From Segetibacter sp. (GTDB lineage: Bacteria; Bacteroidota; Bacteroidia; Chitinophagales; Chitinophagaceae), in assembly GCF_025963695.1 (NCBI RefSeq), contig NZ_JAOQAH010000036.1, forward strand, positions 1 to 42,935: DNA of 42,935 nucleotides, written 5' to 3'. Below the pieces are notes generated by a model. That model made no database searches, had not been told where the DNA came from, and saw only the letters and a list, made by a program, of their open reading frames with translations. Below are positions 34,920 to 42,935 of the stretch, in pieces; position 1 is the stretch's first letter, and each line of letters starts with the position of its first letter. The translations under genes were made by a program, and so were the position numbers.

Positions 34920-35099
34920 ATATAGGTTTTTAGTGATTATTTTAAATACTAAGAATATCTCAATTAGTATATGCTAATTTCTTTCCAAGGTTTTAGAGAA
35001 GAAAAAATGAAAAAAGTGAGGAAACTGGTCTTATATGTGTGTAAAAGCTACTTCACAAAAGCTCATGTTTCTCAGTAATCCTTGTATCTTGACCTGACT

Positions 35100-36338
35100 T
35101 TATCTGAATTGTATTGCTTTAACCGGCTGTACACTTTTTACCAATAGGGTTGGCAGTATTAAGGAAAGAAAACAAACGAAGACCGTACCTGCGCAAACTG
35201 CGCCCACCTGCCACCAGATTATTTTTACCGGTGCAACAGAGACATAATAGGCCGACTCATTTAAGGTAATTAAACCAGTGTACTGTTGCAACAGGCATAA
35301 ACCCACACCAAACAAAAAACCCGCTCCTGCGCCTAATAAAGTAATGTAGGTAGCATGTATTAAAAATATTTTTTGAATGGTAATATCAGGGCTGCCAACC
35401 GCCTTTAAGATTCCCACCATTCTTGTTCTTTCCAACACAAGTATCAACAAACAGGTAATTAGGTTAATAATAGCAACCACAGCCATTACAATAAAAATTA
35501 CATCCCGGTTAACATCTTGTATACCCAGCCAATCAAAGATGTTAGGATATACTTCTCTCACAGTCTTACTGGTCCAGTTGATAGGAATAAAAGTACTTTC
35601 AAGAATGGTGTTATTAACCGTGTCCATTGTTTTGTAGTTATGCAAAAAAATCTCGTAACCTCCTATCTGATTCCCCTCCCAATTGTTTAAGCGTTGAATT
35701 AAGCGAATGTCCCCAATGGCAAAAAGGTTGTCATATTCTTCGATACCTGTTTTATAAATACCACTAACCCGCATTCTTCTGAAGTTACTTTTACCGCCGG
35801 TCGCATCTATAAAATGAATTTTAATGCTGTCGTTTACTGCAATCTCCATCTGGTCTGCTATCGCCCTTGAAACTACTATGTCATGACTGTACATACTATC
35901 TGCGAAATCGGGCCACTTACCCTCACGCAAAAAATTTTTAAGGTTGGTAAAGTCATAGTTCTTCTCAACACCCTTAAATAATATTCCCTCAATATTTGCC
36001 TGCCTTTGAAGCACGGCGCTCTTGGTTGCGAACGCTTGTATCGTTTGCACCTGTGGCAGTTTTTTTAATGCATCTGCGATAGAGTCATTTTTTGCAAGAG
36101 GAGATTCTTCTGCCACCAAAGCTTTGTTTGGCTCATACTGTTGCAGCCGGATATGCCCCCAAAAACTAAACACCTTTTGGCTTACTGTTTCCTGGAACCC
36201 ATTTACAAAAGCGAGTGTAATAATCATAGCGGCAACGCTTACTGCAGTGGCAGTTACAGCGAGGCGAATAATGAAGCGGGAAAATGAATGCTGAGCATTA
36301 AATGCAATACGACGGGCTATGAAAACAGCAACATTCAA
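35100..36338 (-). CDS. LolC/LolE-type ABC transporter permease
   Basis: The 412-residue MacB/FtsX-like permease has a first membrane helix after FIARRIAFNAQHSFSRFIIR, a large periplasmic domain (about 65-265), then three more helices with the family's LERTRMVGILKAVGS coupling motif. It resembles the lipoprotein-releasing LolC/E subunits, which extract lipoproteins from the inner membrane. No LolD ATPase is adjacent. I set the start at TTG 36336-36338, giving MNVAVFIARR as usual for the family; the frame continues to 36398 with atypical residues. Confidence 0.87.
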   Translation of the reverse strand: MNVAVFIARRIAFNAQHSFSRFIIRLAVTATAVSVAAMIITLAFVNGFQETVSQKVFSFWGHIRLQQYEPNKALVAEESPLAKNDSIADALKKLPQVQTIQAFATKSAVLQRQANIEGILFKGVEKNYDFTNLKNFLREGKWPDFADSMYSHDIVVSRAIADQMEIAVNDSIKIHFIDATGGKSNFRRMRVSGIYKTGIEEYDNLFAIGDIRLIQRLNNWEGNQIGGYEIFLHNYKTMDTVNNTILESTFIPINWTSKTVREVYPNIFDWLGIQDVNRDVIFIVMAVVAIINLITCLLILVLERTRMVGILKAVGSPDITIQKIFLIHATYITLLGAGAGFLFGVGLCLLQQYTGLITLNESAYYVSVAPVKIIWWQVGAVCAGTVFVCFLSLILPTLLVKSVQPVKAIQFR

Positions 36339-36438
36339 TCGGCATGATTTTAGATAAATGCCAAAACTACATTGATGGCACCAATGCAACAAAATCATTT
36401 GGAATGTTGTAGGTTAGAGTCTTCAATTACACTTTTAC

Positions 36439-37722
36439 ATGTTGCGATTATTAGCTTTCCTAATTGTATTTAATCTAAACTTTTCTTCTTCTGCACAAAT
36501 ACCCGACGTTACCCTTATGGCTAATGTGCAGGGCATCAAGCTTTATTTGCAGGGCAACCAATTAAGCTATCCTATTATCGGCCTTAATAGTAACGAGTTG
36601 CTCGAACTGCATTTTGATGATATGGATGGAAGGGTAAAGAATTATTATTATACTTTCCAGCTTTGTAATGCCGACTGGGGGCCCGTTAATCTTAGCACTT
36701 TTGATTACTTAAAAGGCTTTAGCCAAATCCGACTTAATCAATACCGGCTTTCTTCTATATCGCAGCTTAAGTACGTTCACTACCAGGCTGTTCTTCCCGA
36801 TCGAAATTGCGTGCCTTCCCGCAGTGGCAACTACCTGTTAAAAGTTTTTTTAGATGGAGATACCAGTAAACTTGCCTTCACCCGTCGTGTCTTAGTGTAC
36901 GAAAAGTTAGCAGAAGTAGGTTCTAAAGTAGTTCAGCCTTTTAATTCTGAAATTTTTAAAACTCACCAAAAAATTGAGTTCCAGGTAAATAAAGGACAGT
37001 TGAACGTGGTAAACCCTGTGCAGCAAATAAAGGCTGTGGTGTTGCAAAACTTTAGATGGGACAATGCTAAGTTGAATATCGCGCCAACTTTTATTAGAAA
37101 CAACATGATGGAGTTTAGTACAGAAAATGATCTTGTTTTTCCTGCCGGGAAAGAATTTCGCTGGGCCGACCTCCGAAGCTTTCATTACCAGAGTGAGCGT
37201 GTGGCCAAAGCTGATTTTCAACCTGGTAATATCAATGTTCATTTACAGGTTGATCCTGAAAGAACCCAAATGCGTTATCTTAAGTTTACTGACTACAATG
37301 GCTTGTACTTCATTGAGTCAACAGAAGTTTCCAATCCCTGGTGGCAAACCGATTACGCTGCCGTTCATTTTACTTTTATGCCGCAAGGCAATGTTCCCTA
37401 TCCTAATAAAAAGGTTTTTGTAGTTGGCGAAATGAATAAGTACAACATGAACGACACCAGCGCAATGGAGTACAATGCTACCAAAGGCTTGTACGAAAAA
37501 ACGTTGTACTTAAAACAAGGCTATTATTCATACACCTATGTAACTAAAGATGCTGCTAATCGTAATAGTGTGGCGTCTGTTGAACAAACGGATGGCAACT
37601 ACTGGGAGACTGAAAATGATTATACAGTATTAATTTATTACCGTTCTCTTTCCGGACGTCACGATGAGTTAATCGGGATTTCTAATATCAATTCGCTCCA
37701 AAGTCGTCGAATCGGATTTTAA
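36439..37722 (+). CDS. type IX secretion system plug protein (DUF5103)
   Basis: The 427-residue product has a signal peptide (MLRLLAFLIVFNLNFSSSAQ) and matches DUF5103: NVQGIKLYLQGNQLSYPIIG near 30-49, YYYTFQLCNADWGPVNLSTFDYLKGF, a long central part and a C-terminal carbohydrate-binding-like module (KKVFVVGEMNKYNMNDTSAM ... YSYTYVTKD). In type IX secretion this plug seals the SprA translocon from the periplasm. The rest of the T9SS is not in the window. The start is the first ATG before the signal. It is followed after 2 bp by another secreted gene, so they form an operon. Confidence 0.88.
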   Translation: MLRLLAFLIVFNLNFSSSAQIPDVTLMANVQGIKLYLQGNQLSYPIIGLNSNELLELHFDDMDGRVKNYYYTFQLCNADWGPVNLSTFDYLKGFSQIRLNQYRLSSISQLKYVHYQAVLPDRNCVPSRSGNYLLKVFLDGDTSKLAFTRRVLVYEKLAEVGSKVVQPFNSEIFKTHQKIEFQVNKGQLNVVNPVQQIKAVVLQNFRWDNAKLNIAPTFIRNNMMEFSTENDLVFPAGKEFRWADLRSFHYQSERVAKADFQPGNINVHLQVDPERTQMRYLKFTDYNGLYFIESTEVSNPWWQTDYAAVHFTFMPQGNVPYPNKKVFVVGEMNKYNMNDTSAMEYNATKGLYEKTLYLKQGYYSYTYVTKDAANRNSVASVEQTDGNYWETENDYTVLIYYRSLSGRHDELIGISNINSLQSRRIGF

Positions 37723-37724
37723 TT

Positions 37725-38126
37725 ATGAAAAAGCTCACAATTCTTTTGGTTGTTATTATAGCTTCTTTTGCTACTAAAGCTCAAAAGGTAGAAAGTATTT
37801 ATTTCAACCTGTATGTAGACAGCCTGAAGAAAGGCGTGTATAATTATATAAATGTTGACGGAAAGCTTTCCTCTGGCTCATTTCTTCCTTTAATGGCAGA
37901 TGAGGTACAGTTCTCCAGCTCGTGCGGTAAATGGGACGGCAATAATCTTATTATTGATAGCGCAAGTAAAGCCGATTCGGTTGTTATAACTGCCGTACTC
38001 AAAGCGCGCCCCGAAGTAAAAAAAATGGTTACTATCTACATGAAAAAAATAGACATTATTCCTGTTCTCAAAACGGAAAAAGAATTGCTGGAGGAATGGG
38101 AGAAGAAAGGAAAGAAAAAGAATTAG
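37725..38126 (+). CDS. small secreted protein of unknown function
   Basis: A 133-residue protein with a signal peptide (MKKLTILLVVIIASFATKAQ). The mature part is a compact beta-rich domain (VESIYFNLYVDSLKKGVYN ... FLPLMADEVQFSSSCGKWDGN) followed by a Glu/Lys-rich tail. The family is unknown to me. It begins 2 bp after the T9SS plug gene and is almost certainly co-transcribed, so a function linked to secretion or to the plug protein is plausible but unproven. Confidence 0.8.
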   Translation: MKKLTILLVVIIASFATKAQKVESIYFNLYVDSLKKGVYNYINVDGKLSSGSFLPLMADEVQFSSSCGKWDGNNLIIDSASKADSVVITAVLKARPEVKKMVTIYMKKIDIIPVLKTEKELLEEWEKKGKKKN

Positions 38127-38253
38127 CAATTTTAAGGGTAACTCTATCAATTTGTTTCGCTTGCTCCAACGTTCAGGCCCGCTATTGCCAATACGCTTGT
38201 TGGTCCATGGGCTTTTACCTGTCAAATAAAATGTCCGCAAATGAGTCTGTAAA

Positions 38254-38832
38254 TTATTTTTTTACGGCAATGATTATTCCTGTCGCCCAATGTTGTTTTG
38301 TTACAATTAAATCACTTCTACTTTCTAAATACTTTACAAAATTGATTGCTTTTTCCTGATGTCCTTCGGGCCAATTAGGTTGAGGAAGCATGTCGTCAAC
38401 AATGTAAAAGCCCCCTTTATTTATCATTTCTAAAACTTCGTCTAGTAAAAGGTACTTGCCATGCCAGGTGTCTGCAAAAACATAATCAAACTTTTGTTCT
38501 AAGTTACTCATTACCCATTCCTCGCCATCTGATTGAATTAAATTCAATCGTTTGTCTTTACCAAGAAATGCGCGAGCAATTTGCAATAGAGTTTCATCGT
38601 TGTCAAAAGAAGTTATAGTTGAATCATGATCCATTCCATCAAGAATCCAAGATGTTGAAAGACCTGTTCCTGTACCAAGTTCTAGAAATTTACCTGCCGG
38701 CTTTGATGCCGCAAGTGTGCGTAACAAAGAGCAAGTCAAAATGTCGGAAGGCATCGTAAAACCATTTTCCTTTGTCGCTTTGTCTATATCAAAATAAGAG
38801 TCTGGAATTGTTTGATTGATTTCGTCTGTCAT
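38254..38832 (-). CDS. class I SAM-dependent O-methyltransferase-like protein
   Basis: The 192-residue enzyme has the SAM-binding LELGTGTGLSTSW (50-62), TSFDNDETLLQIARAF, FDYVFADTWHGKYL and GGFYIVDDMLPQPNWPEGHQ, which is the O-methyltransferase-3/caffeoyl-CoA type layout without its N-terminal helices. The substrate is unknown. It is somewhat richer in A+T than the neighbours and lies alone between the T9SS pair and OmpH, on the opposite strand. Confidence 0.82.
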   Translation of the reverse strand: MTDEINQTIPDSYFDIDKATKENGFTMPSDILTCSLLRTLAASKPAGKFLELGTGTGLSTSWILDGMDHDSTITSFDNDETLLQIARAFLGKDKRLNLIQSDGEEWVMSNLEQKFDYVFADTWHGKYLLLDEVLEMINKGGFYIVDDMLPQPNWPEGHQEKAINFVKYLESRSDLIVTKQHWATGIIIAVKK

Positions 38833-39377
38833 TGTTTAGTTTTCAAGTAGTCTAAAAATTTTAATGCTTTCTCATGCGGTTGCCCGCAACGCTAAAGCGT
38901 TTATAGGTTCAGGCATTGCAAAAAATTTGGTTTATTTAACCGCTAGGGCAAGATATCGTTTACCGGAAAAGACGCCAAAGCTTGCCGCTTGCGAAGCCGA
39001 AAGATAAACAATGTGTTCTTTTGTTGTTTCCTTTTAGCGGAAGCTCTTTAATAAAGGTTTCATATTACTATGATTAGTGCCCCAATTACCCCGTACGCAA
39101 TAATACATAACGGTGTACTCCGAAAGTTTATTTCGCCACCCATTTCCTGCTGATATAATCAATGCTGATATGAAGCAATAAAGGGTATTGCAGAGAACCG
39201 AGCTCAATAGAAATTTGCCGTACAAGAGAGTGACACAACAATGCCCCACCACTACCCAAAAGCTGTACTAAAAAACTTTTTTGAGACTTAAAATAGATCG
39301 ACGAATAGCTGGAAGGTAATGCTTTTTAACACTTTTATTCTCCGCTTTCCTTTTACTTTGCCGGTTCAAATTTTTTT
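38833..39377. other. 545-bp intergenic region without a supported gene
   Basis: Contains two adjacent small palindromes (GTTGCCCGCAAC 38879-38890; CGCTAAAGCG 38890-38899), a GGCAAG/CTTGCC pair around 38950-38990, and the third TGTGTCACT element. A promoter-like TTTACTTTGCC precedes the OmpH gene at about 39352-39362. Confidence 0.45.
39220..39276 (-). repeat. TGTGTCACT-type dispersed element, copy V3
   Basis: Core AGTGACACA 39229-39237 in CAAGAGAGTGACACAACAATG; the tail AGCTGTACTAAAAAAC matches the family flank. Confidence 0.8.
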
Positions 39378-40001
39378 ATGAATAGAAATTTTCTCCTTGC
39401 CTTTAATGTTGTTTTACTGATTTTAGTAGGTGTGCTGTTTTACCTTCATTTTTCATCTGCTTCAAAAACACACGTGCCCGAAGCCACTAAAGTAATGGCT
39501 AATAATGCTTCTAATGCTCCTGCAGGTCCGGCAGGTCCTTTTAAAATTGCTTATTTCGAAATGGATTCAATTGAGAATAATTACGAGTACCTTAAAGAGG
39601 TTAAAGACGAATTGAAGGCAAAAGAAAACCAGTTATCGGGCCAACTGAATAGTATGAAGAACCGTTACATGCAAAAAGTGAATAAGTTTCAGCAGGAAGC
39701 GCAGACTATGACCCAGGAAAGGCAGGGTGCAATGCAGCAGGAACTGATGCAGGAGCAAAAGATGATTCAAAATAAAGAGCAGGCGATGGGCGGCGATTTA
39801 CAGGATGAGTCATTTAAAAAAATGCAGGTGGTTAACAAAACCATCGAAGATTTTTTGAAAAATTTTAATAAAGACAAAGGATATTCTTATATACTCGCGG
39901 CCCAGCCTGGTACTATATATTTTAAAGACAGCAGTTACGATATTACTATGGAAATGTTGAGAGGTTTAAATGGCAGTTATAAAAAGAAAGATAAAGGGTA
40001 A
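39378..40001 (+). CDS. OmpH/Skp-family periplasmic chaperone
   Basis: The 207-residue protein has an N-terminal membrane segment (FLLAFNVVLLILVGVLFYLHF), a linker and then the OmpH/Skp core: FKIAYFEMDSIENNYEYLKE, a long Gln/Met/Glu-rich coiled coil (about 75-150) and the closing strand GYSYILAAQPGTIYFKDSSYDIT. Skp-like proteins hold unfolded outer-membrane proteins. Unlike E. coli Skp it may remain membrane-anchored rather than be cleaved. It is followed by a strong terminator. Confidence 0.87.
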   Translation: MNRNFLLAFNVVLLILVGVLFYLHFSSASKTHVPEATKVMANNASNAPAGPAGPFKIAYFEMDSIENNYEYLKEVKDELKAKENQLSGQLNSMKNRYMQKVNKFQQEAQTMTQERQGAMQQELMQEQKMIQNKEQAMGGDLQDESFKKMQVVNKTIEDFLKNFNKDKGYSYILAAQPGTIYFKDSSYDITMEMLRGLNGSYKKKDKG

Positions 40002-40030
40002 CCTTTAAGAATAGTCATTTTCATATCTTC

Positions 40031-40067
40031 ATCCCGCCTCTCCTTTGGTTAGGCGGGATAATTTTTT
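40031..40067 (+). terminator. rho-independent terminator touching the next start codon
   Basis: ATCCCGCCT 40031-40039 and AGGCGGGAT 40051-40059, a 9-bp perfect stem, then T-run 40062-40067. The next gene's ATG is at 40070, only 2 bp after the T-run. It is the terminator of the OmpH gene, or an attenuator in the permease leader. Confidence 0.85.
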
Positions 40068-40069
40068 AT

Positions 40070-41539
40070 ATGACTAACACTACTGCTTCGTTTAAACCAA
40101 CTTTGGGTTTATTAGATGCTACCATGCTTGTAGCTGGCAGCATGATCGGCTCAGGTATCTTTATAGTAAGTGCCGACATTACACGTAATGTAGGCAGTGC
40201 TGGCTGGTTGATCTTCGTTTGGGTTATTACCGGTTTTATGACCCTGACTGCTGCATTAAGTTATGGCGAATTGAGTGCCATGTTTCCTAAAGCCGGCGGA
40301 CAGTATGTTTATTTGAAAGAGGCTTATAACCCCCTTGTTGGGTTCTTATACGGGTGGAGTTTTTTTGCAGTTATTCAGACCGGAACCATTGCTGCTGTCG
40401 GTGTCGCCTTTTCAAAGTTTGCCGCCTACCTGCTTCCTGTTCTAAGTGAAAAGAATATACTCTGGCACATACAAACAGGTGTAAACCTGTGCGGTGATCC
40501 GAAGTATTTTTCTATCAGCGCTGCACAGCTGGTATCTATTTCTATCATCGTGCTGCTTACCTATATTAATACCAAAGGGGTTAAAAGTGGTAAAATTATT
40601 CAAACCCTTTTTACATCGGCTAAGCTTCTTTCTCTTTTTGGATTGATCATATTTGGGTTTCTTTTAGCTGCCAAAAGCGAGATCTGGAATGCCAATTGGG
40701 CCAATGCCTGGCAGGCTACAAAAGATCAACTCATTAATTCCTGTAATCCTGGCCAGGGCTTTAGTGTATCTGGCATTACCGGCGCTGCTTTAATGGGTGG
40801 CATTGCTGCTGCAATGGTTGGTTCTATTTTTAGCAGCGATGCCTGGAACAACGTAACTTTTATTGCCGGGGAAGTTAAAAATCCTAAACGCAACATTGGA
40901 CTTAGCTTGTTCCTCGGAACGCTTATCGTTACCGTTATTTATGTAACCGTCAACCTGATGTACATTTCTGTACTTCCGTTAAATGAAATTGCGCATGCTG
41001 AAAACGATCGCGTAGCAGTCTCTGCCTCCAATGTCATTTTTGGAAATGCCGGTACCATCATAATTGCCATCATGATTATGATCTCAACCTTCGGTTGCAA
41101 TAACGGTTTGATACTGGCAGGCGCAAGAGTGTATTATACCATGGCAAAAGATGGTTTGTTTTTTAAGCGAACAGGTGTATTAAATAAAAATGCGGTTCCC
41201 GAGCCTGCGCTCTGGCTACAGTGTTTGGTTGCTTCTATACTCTGTTTAAGTGGCAAATACGGCGACCTGCTTGACATGATTTCGTTCGTGGTGGTGCTAT
41301 TTTACATTCTGACTATAGCAGGTATTTTCATTTTACGTAAAAAACGGCCCGAAGCTGAAAGACCCTATAAAGCTTTTGGTTATCCTGTTTTGCCTGCTAT
41401 CTATATAATGATGGCTGCCACATTTTGTATCGCCCTCATTATTTATAAACCCGAGTATACGTGGCCCGGGCTCATCATTGTGTTAATAGGTATTCCTATT
41501 TATTTCTTTTCTTTGCGGTCTGCTAAAAACCAGATGTAA
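40070..41539 (+). CDS. APC-superfamily amino acid permease
   Basis: A 489-residue transporter with twelve or so hydrophobic segments. The first carries AGSMIGSGIFIVSADI (the G-S/A-G substrate-binding motif of helix 1), and SYGELSAMFPKAGGQYVYLK is typical of the LAT/APC branch. It exchanges or imports amino acids across the inner membrane. It is followed after 2 bp by rfaE1, so the two form an operon. The only sequence between its start and the upstream terminator is 2 bp, so its promoter must lie in or before that hairpin. Confidence 0.88.
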   Translation: MTNTTASFKPTLGLLDATMLVAGSMIGSGIFIVSADITRNVGSAGWLIFVWVITGFMTLTAALSYGELSAMFPKAGGQYVYLKEAYNPLVGFLYGWSFFAVIQTGTIAAVGVAFSKFAAYLLPVLSEKNILWHIQTGVNLCGDPKYFSISAAQLVSISIIVLLTYINTKGVKSGKIIQTLFTSAKLLSLFGLIIFGFLLAAKSEIWNANWANAWQATKDQLINSCNPGQGFSVSGITGAALMGGIAAAMVGSIFSSDAWNNVTFIAGEVKNPKRNIGLSLFLGTLIVTVIYVTVNLMYISVLPLNEIAHAENDRVAVSASNVIFGNAGTIIIAIMIMISTFGCNNGLILAGARVYYTMAKDGLFFKRTGVLNKNAVPEPALWLQCLVASILCLSGKYGDLLDMISFVVVLFYILTIAGIFILRKKRPEAERPYKAFGYPVLPAIYIMMAATFCIALIIYKPEYTWPGLIIVLIGIPIYFFSLRSAKNQM

Positions 41540-41541
41540 GC

Positions 41542-42534
41542 ATGCCCGATCTTGAACAGTTGTTCTCCGCGTTTTCTTCAATGAAGGCGGTTATAGTTGG
41601 CGATGTAATGTTAGATACTTACTGGTGGGGAAATGTAGAGCGCATATCTCCCGAAGCGCCGGTTCCGGTAGTGGTGTTAGATCAGAAAGAATTGAGAATG
41701 GGCGGTGCAGGAAATGTAGCGCTTAATACGGCTTCGTTGGGCGCGTCTACTACCGTCTTTTCAGTTATAGGAAATGATGATGACGGACGTTCACTGGTAA
41801 ATCTGTTAGAGAAAAATAATATTAATTGCAACCAGATTGTAATAAGCAACGATCGTATTACTACTAACAAAACCCGTGTCATCAGCCGCAACCAGCACAT
41901 GTTGCGATTAGATGCGGAAATGACCAGAGACATCAACAAGGATGAAGAGGCGGTATTGATAAAAAAGTTCACAGATTTTGTTGAGGCTGAAAATCCGTCG
42001 GTAGTAATTTTCGAAGATTATAACAAAGGCGTGCTCACTGCGTCGGGAATAGAGCAAATGATGACTGTTTGTCTAAAAAACAATATTGTTACTACGGTAG
42101 ATCCCAAACGTAAAAACTTCTTTTCATTCAAAAACGCCACCATTTTTAAACCGAATTTAAAAGAGGTTAAAGATGGTCTCAATGTTTTGCTTGATGATGT
42201 GAATGAAGCTTTTTTAAATGATATCCACCTGCAGCTAAAAAACGTTTTACAGCATTCCATTTCATTGATCACCCTTTCTGAAAAAGGCGTTTTTTTTAAA
42301 GACGATCATACGTCGAAAATCATTCCTACGCATATAAGATCTATCGCCGATGTAAGTGGAGCCGGCGACACTGTTATAGCAGTTGCTTCCCTTGTATACG
42401 CTGCTACAAAAGACATTGCTTTTGCAGCAGCGATGGCAAACATAGCAGGAGGCCTTGTTTGCGAAGAAGTAGGAACCGTTGCAATAAACCGCCAGAAATT
42501 GTTTAATGAATGTTGCGATCTCCTCTTTAAATAA
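41542..42534 (+). CDS. rfaE1: D-glycero-beta-D-manno-heptose-7-phosphate kinase
   Basis: The 330-residue PfkB/ribokinase-family enzyme phosphorylates heptose-7-phosphate for ADP-heptose synthesis, a precursor of lipopolysaccharide inner core or other heptosylated glycans. The diagnostic features are GDVMLDTYWWGNVERISPEA at 20-39, RMGGAGNVALN at 52-62 and the catalytic SGAGDT (Asp276). It matches the stand-alone RfaE1/HldA domain, without the cytidylyltransferase half of HldE. Two bases separate it from the amino acid permease, an unrelated function. Confidence 0.9.
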   Translation: MPDLEQLFSAFSSMKAVIVGDVMLDTYWWGNVERISPEAPVPVVVLDQKELRMGGAGNVALNTASLGASTTVFSVIGNDDDGRSLVNLLEKNNINCNQIVISNDRITTNKTRVISRNQHMLRLDAEMTRDINKDEEAVLIKKFTDFVEAENPSVVIFEDYNKGVLTASGIEQMMTVCLKNNIVTTVDPKRKNFFSFKNATIFKPNLKEVKDGLNVLLDDVNEAFLNDIHLQLKNVLQHSISLITLSEKGVFFKDDHTSKIIPTHIRSIADVSGAGDTVIAVASLVYAATKDIAFAAAMANIAGGLVCEEVGTVAINRQKLFNECCDLLFK

Positions 42535-42641
42535 TGCTATTTCATTTGCTAGTTCTATCATTATTTTTTTCTAATACCAGCAATTGTTTCCATAGCATCG
42601 TTCTACCAATGAACACATTTTTACTGTCTTGATTTTTTGTC

Positions 42642-42699
42642 TTTTTTAGATACCAACTTTTGGTACTATAATAATCATCGTTGCGTCGCAATCCTTTTA
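42642..42699 (+). repeat. TGCGTCGCA dispersed element, copy 10
   Basis: Core TGCGTCGCA 42682-42690 in CATCGTTGCGTCGCAATCC, with TTTTTTAGATACC at the left end. It shares the CAATCC right flank with copy 9. Confidence 0.8.
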
Positions 42700-42836
42700 C
42701 CTGCATTGCTGGTGGCAACAAAAAGAGTAAAGTTCGTATTGTTTTTTCTCCTGGACGAGTGTTATAATATTCGCTTCCGACAACAATTATTGCATAAGGA
42801 ACATCAGCCGGTTGGTGCCAAGCGAAGGCGCAGGCA

Positions 42837-42879
42837 TTCTGAAACCAGCGAAGCAGTTTCAGAAACAAGCGAAGCAGTC
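42837..42879. repeat. 21-bp tandem repeat with 9-bp inverted repeat
   Basis: Two 21-bp units (42838-42858, 42859-42879) share GAAAC-AGCGAAGCAGT. TTCTGAAAC 42837-42845 also pairs with GTTTCAGAA 42856-42864. Confidence 0.6.
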
Positions 42880-42935
42880 CTGTTGCAATAACGAAGCTAT
42901 GCGGCTTGAGCTATAAATGATTGCCTTTAAAGTTC

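Larger units (their letters stand above)
42535..42935. other. right-edge stretch without a supported gene
   Basis: Contains dispersed element 10 and a short tandem repeat. A 108-codon minus-strand frame (42542-42868) runs through the repeat element and is probably not a gene. Confidence 0.4.

Noticed and set aside
34492..34977. A proline/valine-rich protein on the plus strand
   Set aside because: It is the antisense reading of the Gly/Ser/Thr lipoprotein repeat; it lacks a signal peptide while the minus strand has a clear lipobox.
42542..42868. A 108-codon minus-strand gene at the right edge
   Set aside because: It runs through dispersed element 10 and the tandem repeat and resembles no family I know.
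1..42935. A defence, secondary-metabolite or phage system
   Set aside because: I checked the gene families in order and found no restriction, toxin-antitoxin, retron, biosynthetic or structural phage genes; the novelty in this window is in its non-coding repeats.

Overview
The window looks like a chromosomal segment of a Bacteroidota bacterium, probably Chitinophagaceae or a close relative. The support is: AT-rich DNA, weak Shine-Dalgarno signals with A/T-rich leaders, several TTG starts, a TTTG/TAnnTTTG promoter, lipoprotein signals of the form L-x-x-C, a type IX secretion 'plug' protein (DUF5103), a lipoprotein-type TamA (TamL), tandem DUF4230 proteins and MntH fused to a Usp domain. The family calls come from reading the proteins, with no database search.

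Layout. 1-94 is the tail of a 3-hydroxyacyl-CoA dehydrogenase. 95-4720 is a patchy accessory stretch: a secreted HExxH metallopeptidase, a YdeI/DUF1905 protein, a secreted unknown, a nonsense-mutated small membrane protein, a 75-bp repeat present twice, and four sizeable inverted repeats. 4775-9755 holds a DUF4153-like membrane protein, a YitT-family membrane protein, a VOC protein and a PfpI/esterase pair. 10103-12692 is an mntR-mntH manganese operon with a readable promoter that overlaps a probable MntR operator. 12765-18312 holds a lipoprotein, a GT35 glucan phosphorylase-like enzyme lacking the PLP lysine, a 178-bp tandem repeat array, an acyltransferase and UbiX. 18371-31059 is mainly housekeeping: deoxynucleoside kinase, trpS, a GNAT protein, a Gfo/Idh oxidoreductase, an M1 peptidase, a FemAB/GNAT-like protein, ispD, DUF4230 twins, a HAD phosphatase and truB. 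31036-42534 is envelope-centred: TamL, an SpoU methyltransferase, a Gly/Ser/Thr-rich lipoprotein, a LolC/E-type permease, the T9SS plug protein, an OmpH/Skp chaperone, an amino-acid permease and heptose-phosphate kinase rfaE1.

The most striking signal is not a gene. A roughly 60-bp intergenic repeat with the odd-length palindromic core TGCGTCGCA occurs ten times, and a sister form with core TGTGTCACT occurs three times. That is 13 copies in 43 kb, in both orientations, in promoter gaps, terminator gaps and between co-directional genes, and never inside a confident gene. The two forms differ by a symmetric pair of changes that keeps the palindrome, which suggests selection on the symmetry. A second non-coding family (178-bp tandem units ending in a terminator-like hairpin, with a diverged single copy 13 kb away) may encode small RNAs. 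Gene decay is visible at 4381-4716 (in-frame TGA) and 26368-26578 (C-terminal remnant with a TAG and a frameshift). I see no CRISPR, tRNA, rRNA, insertion sequence, prophage or recognisable defence system.
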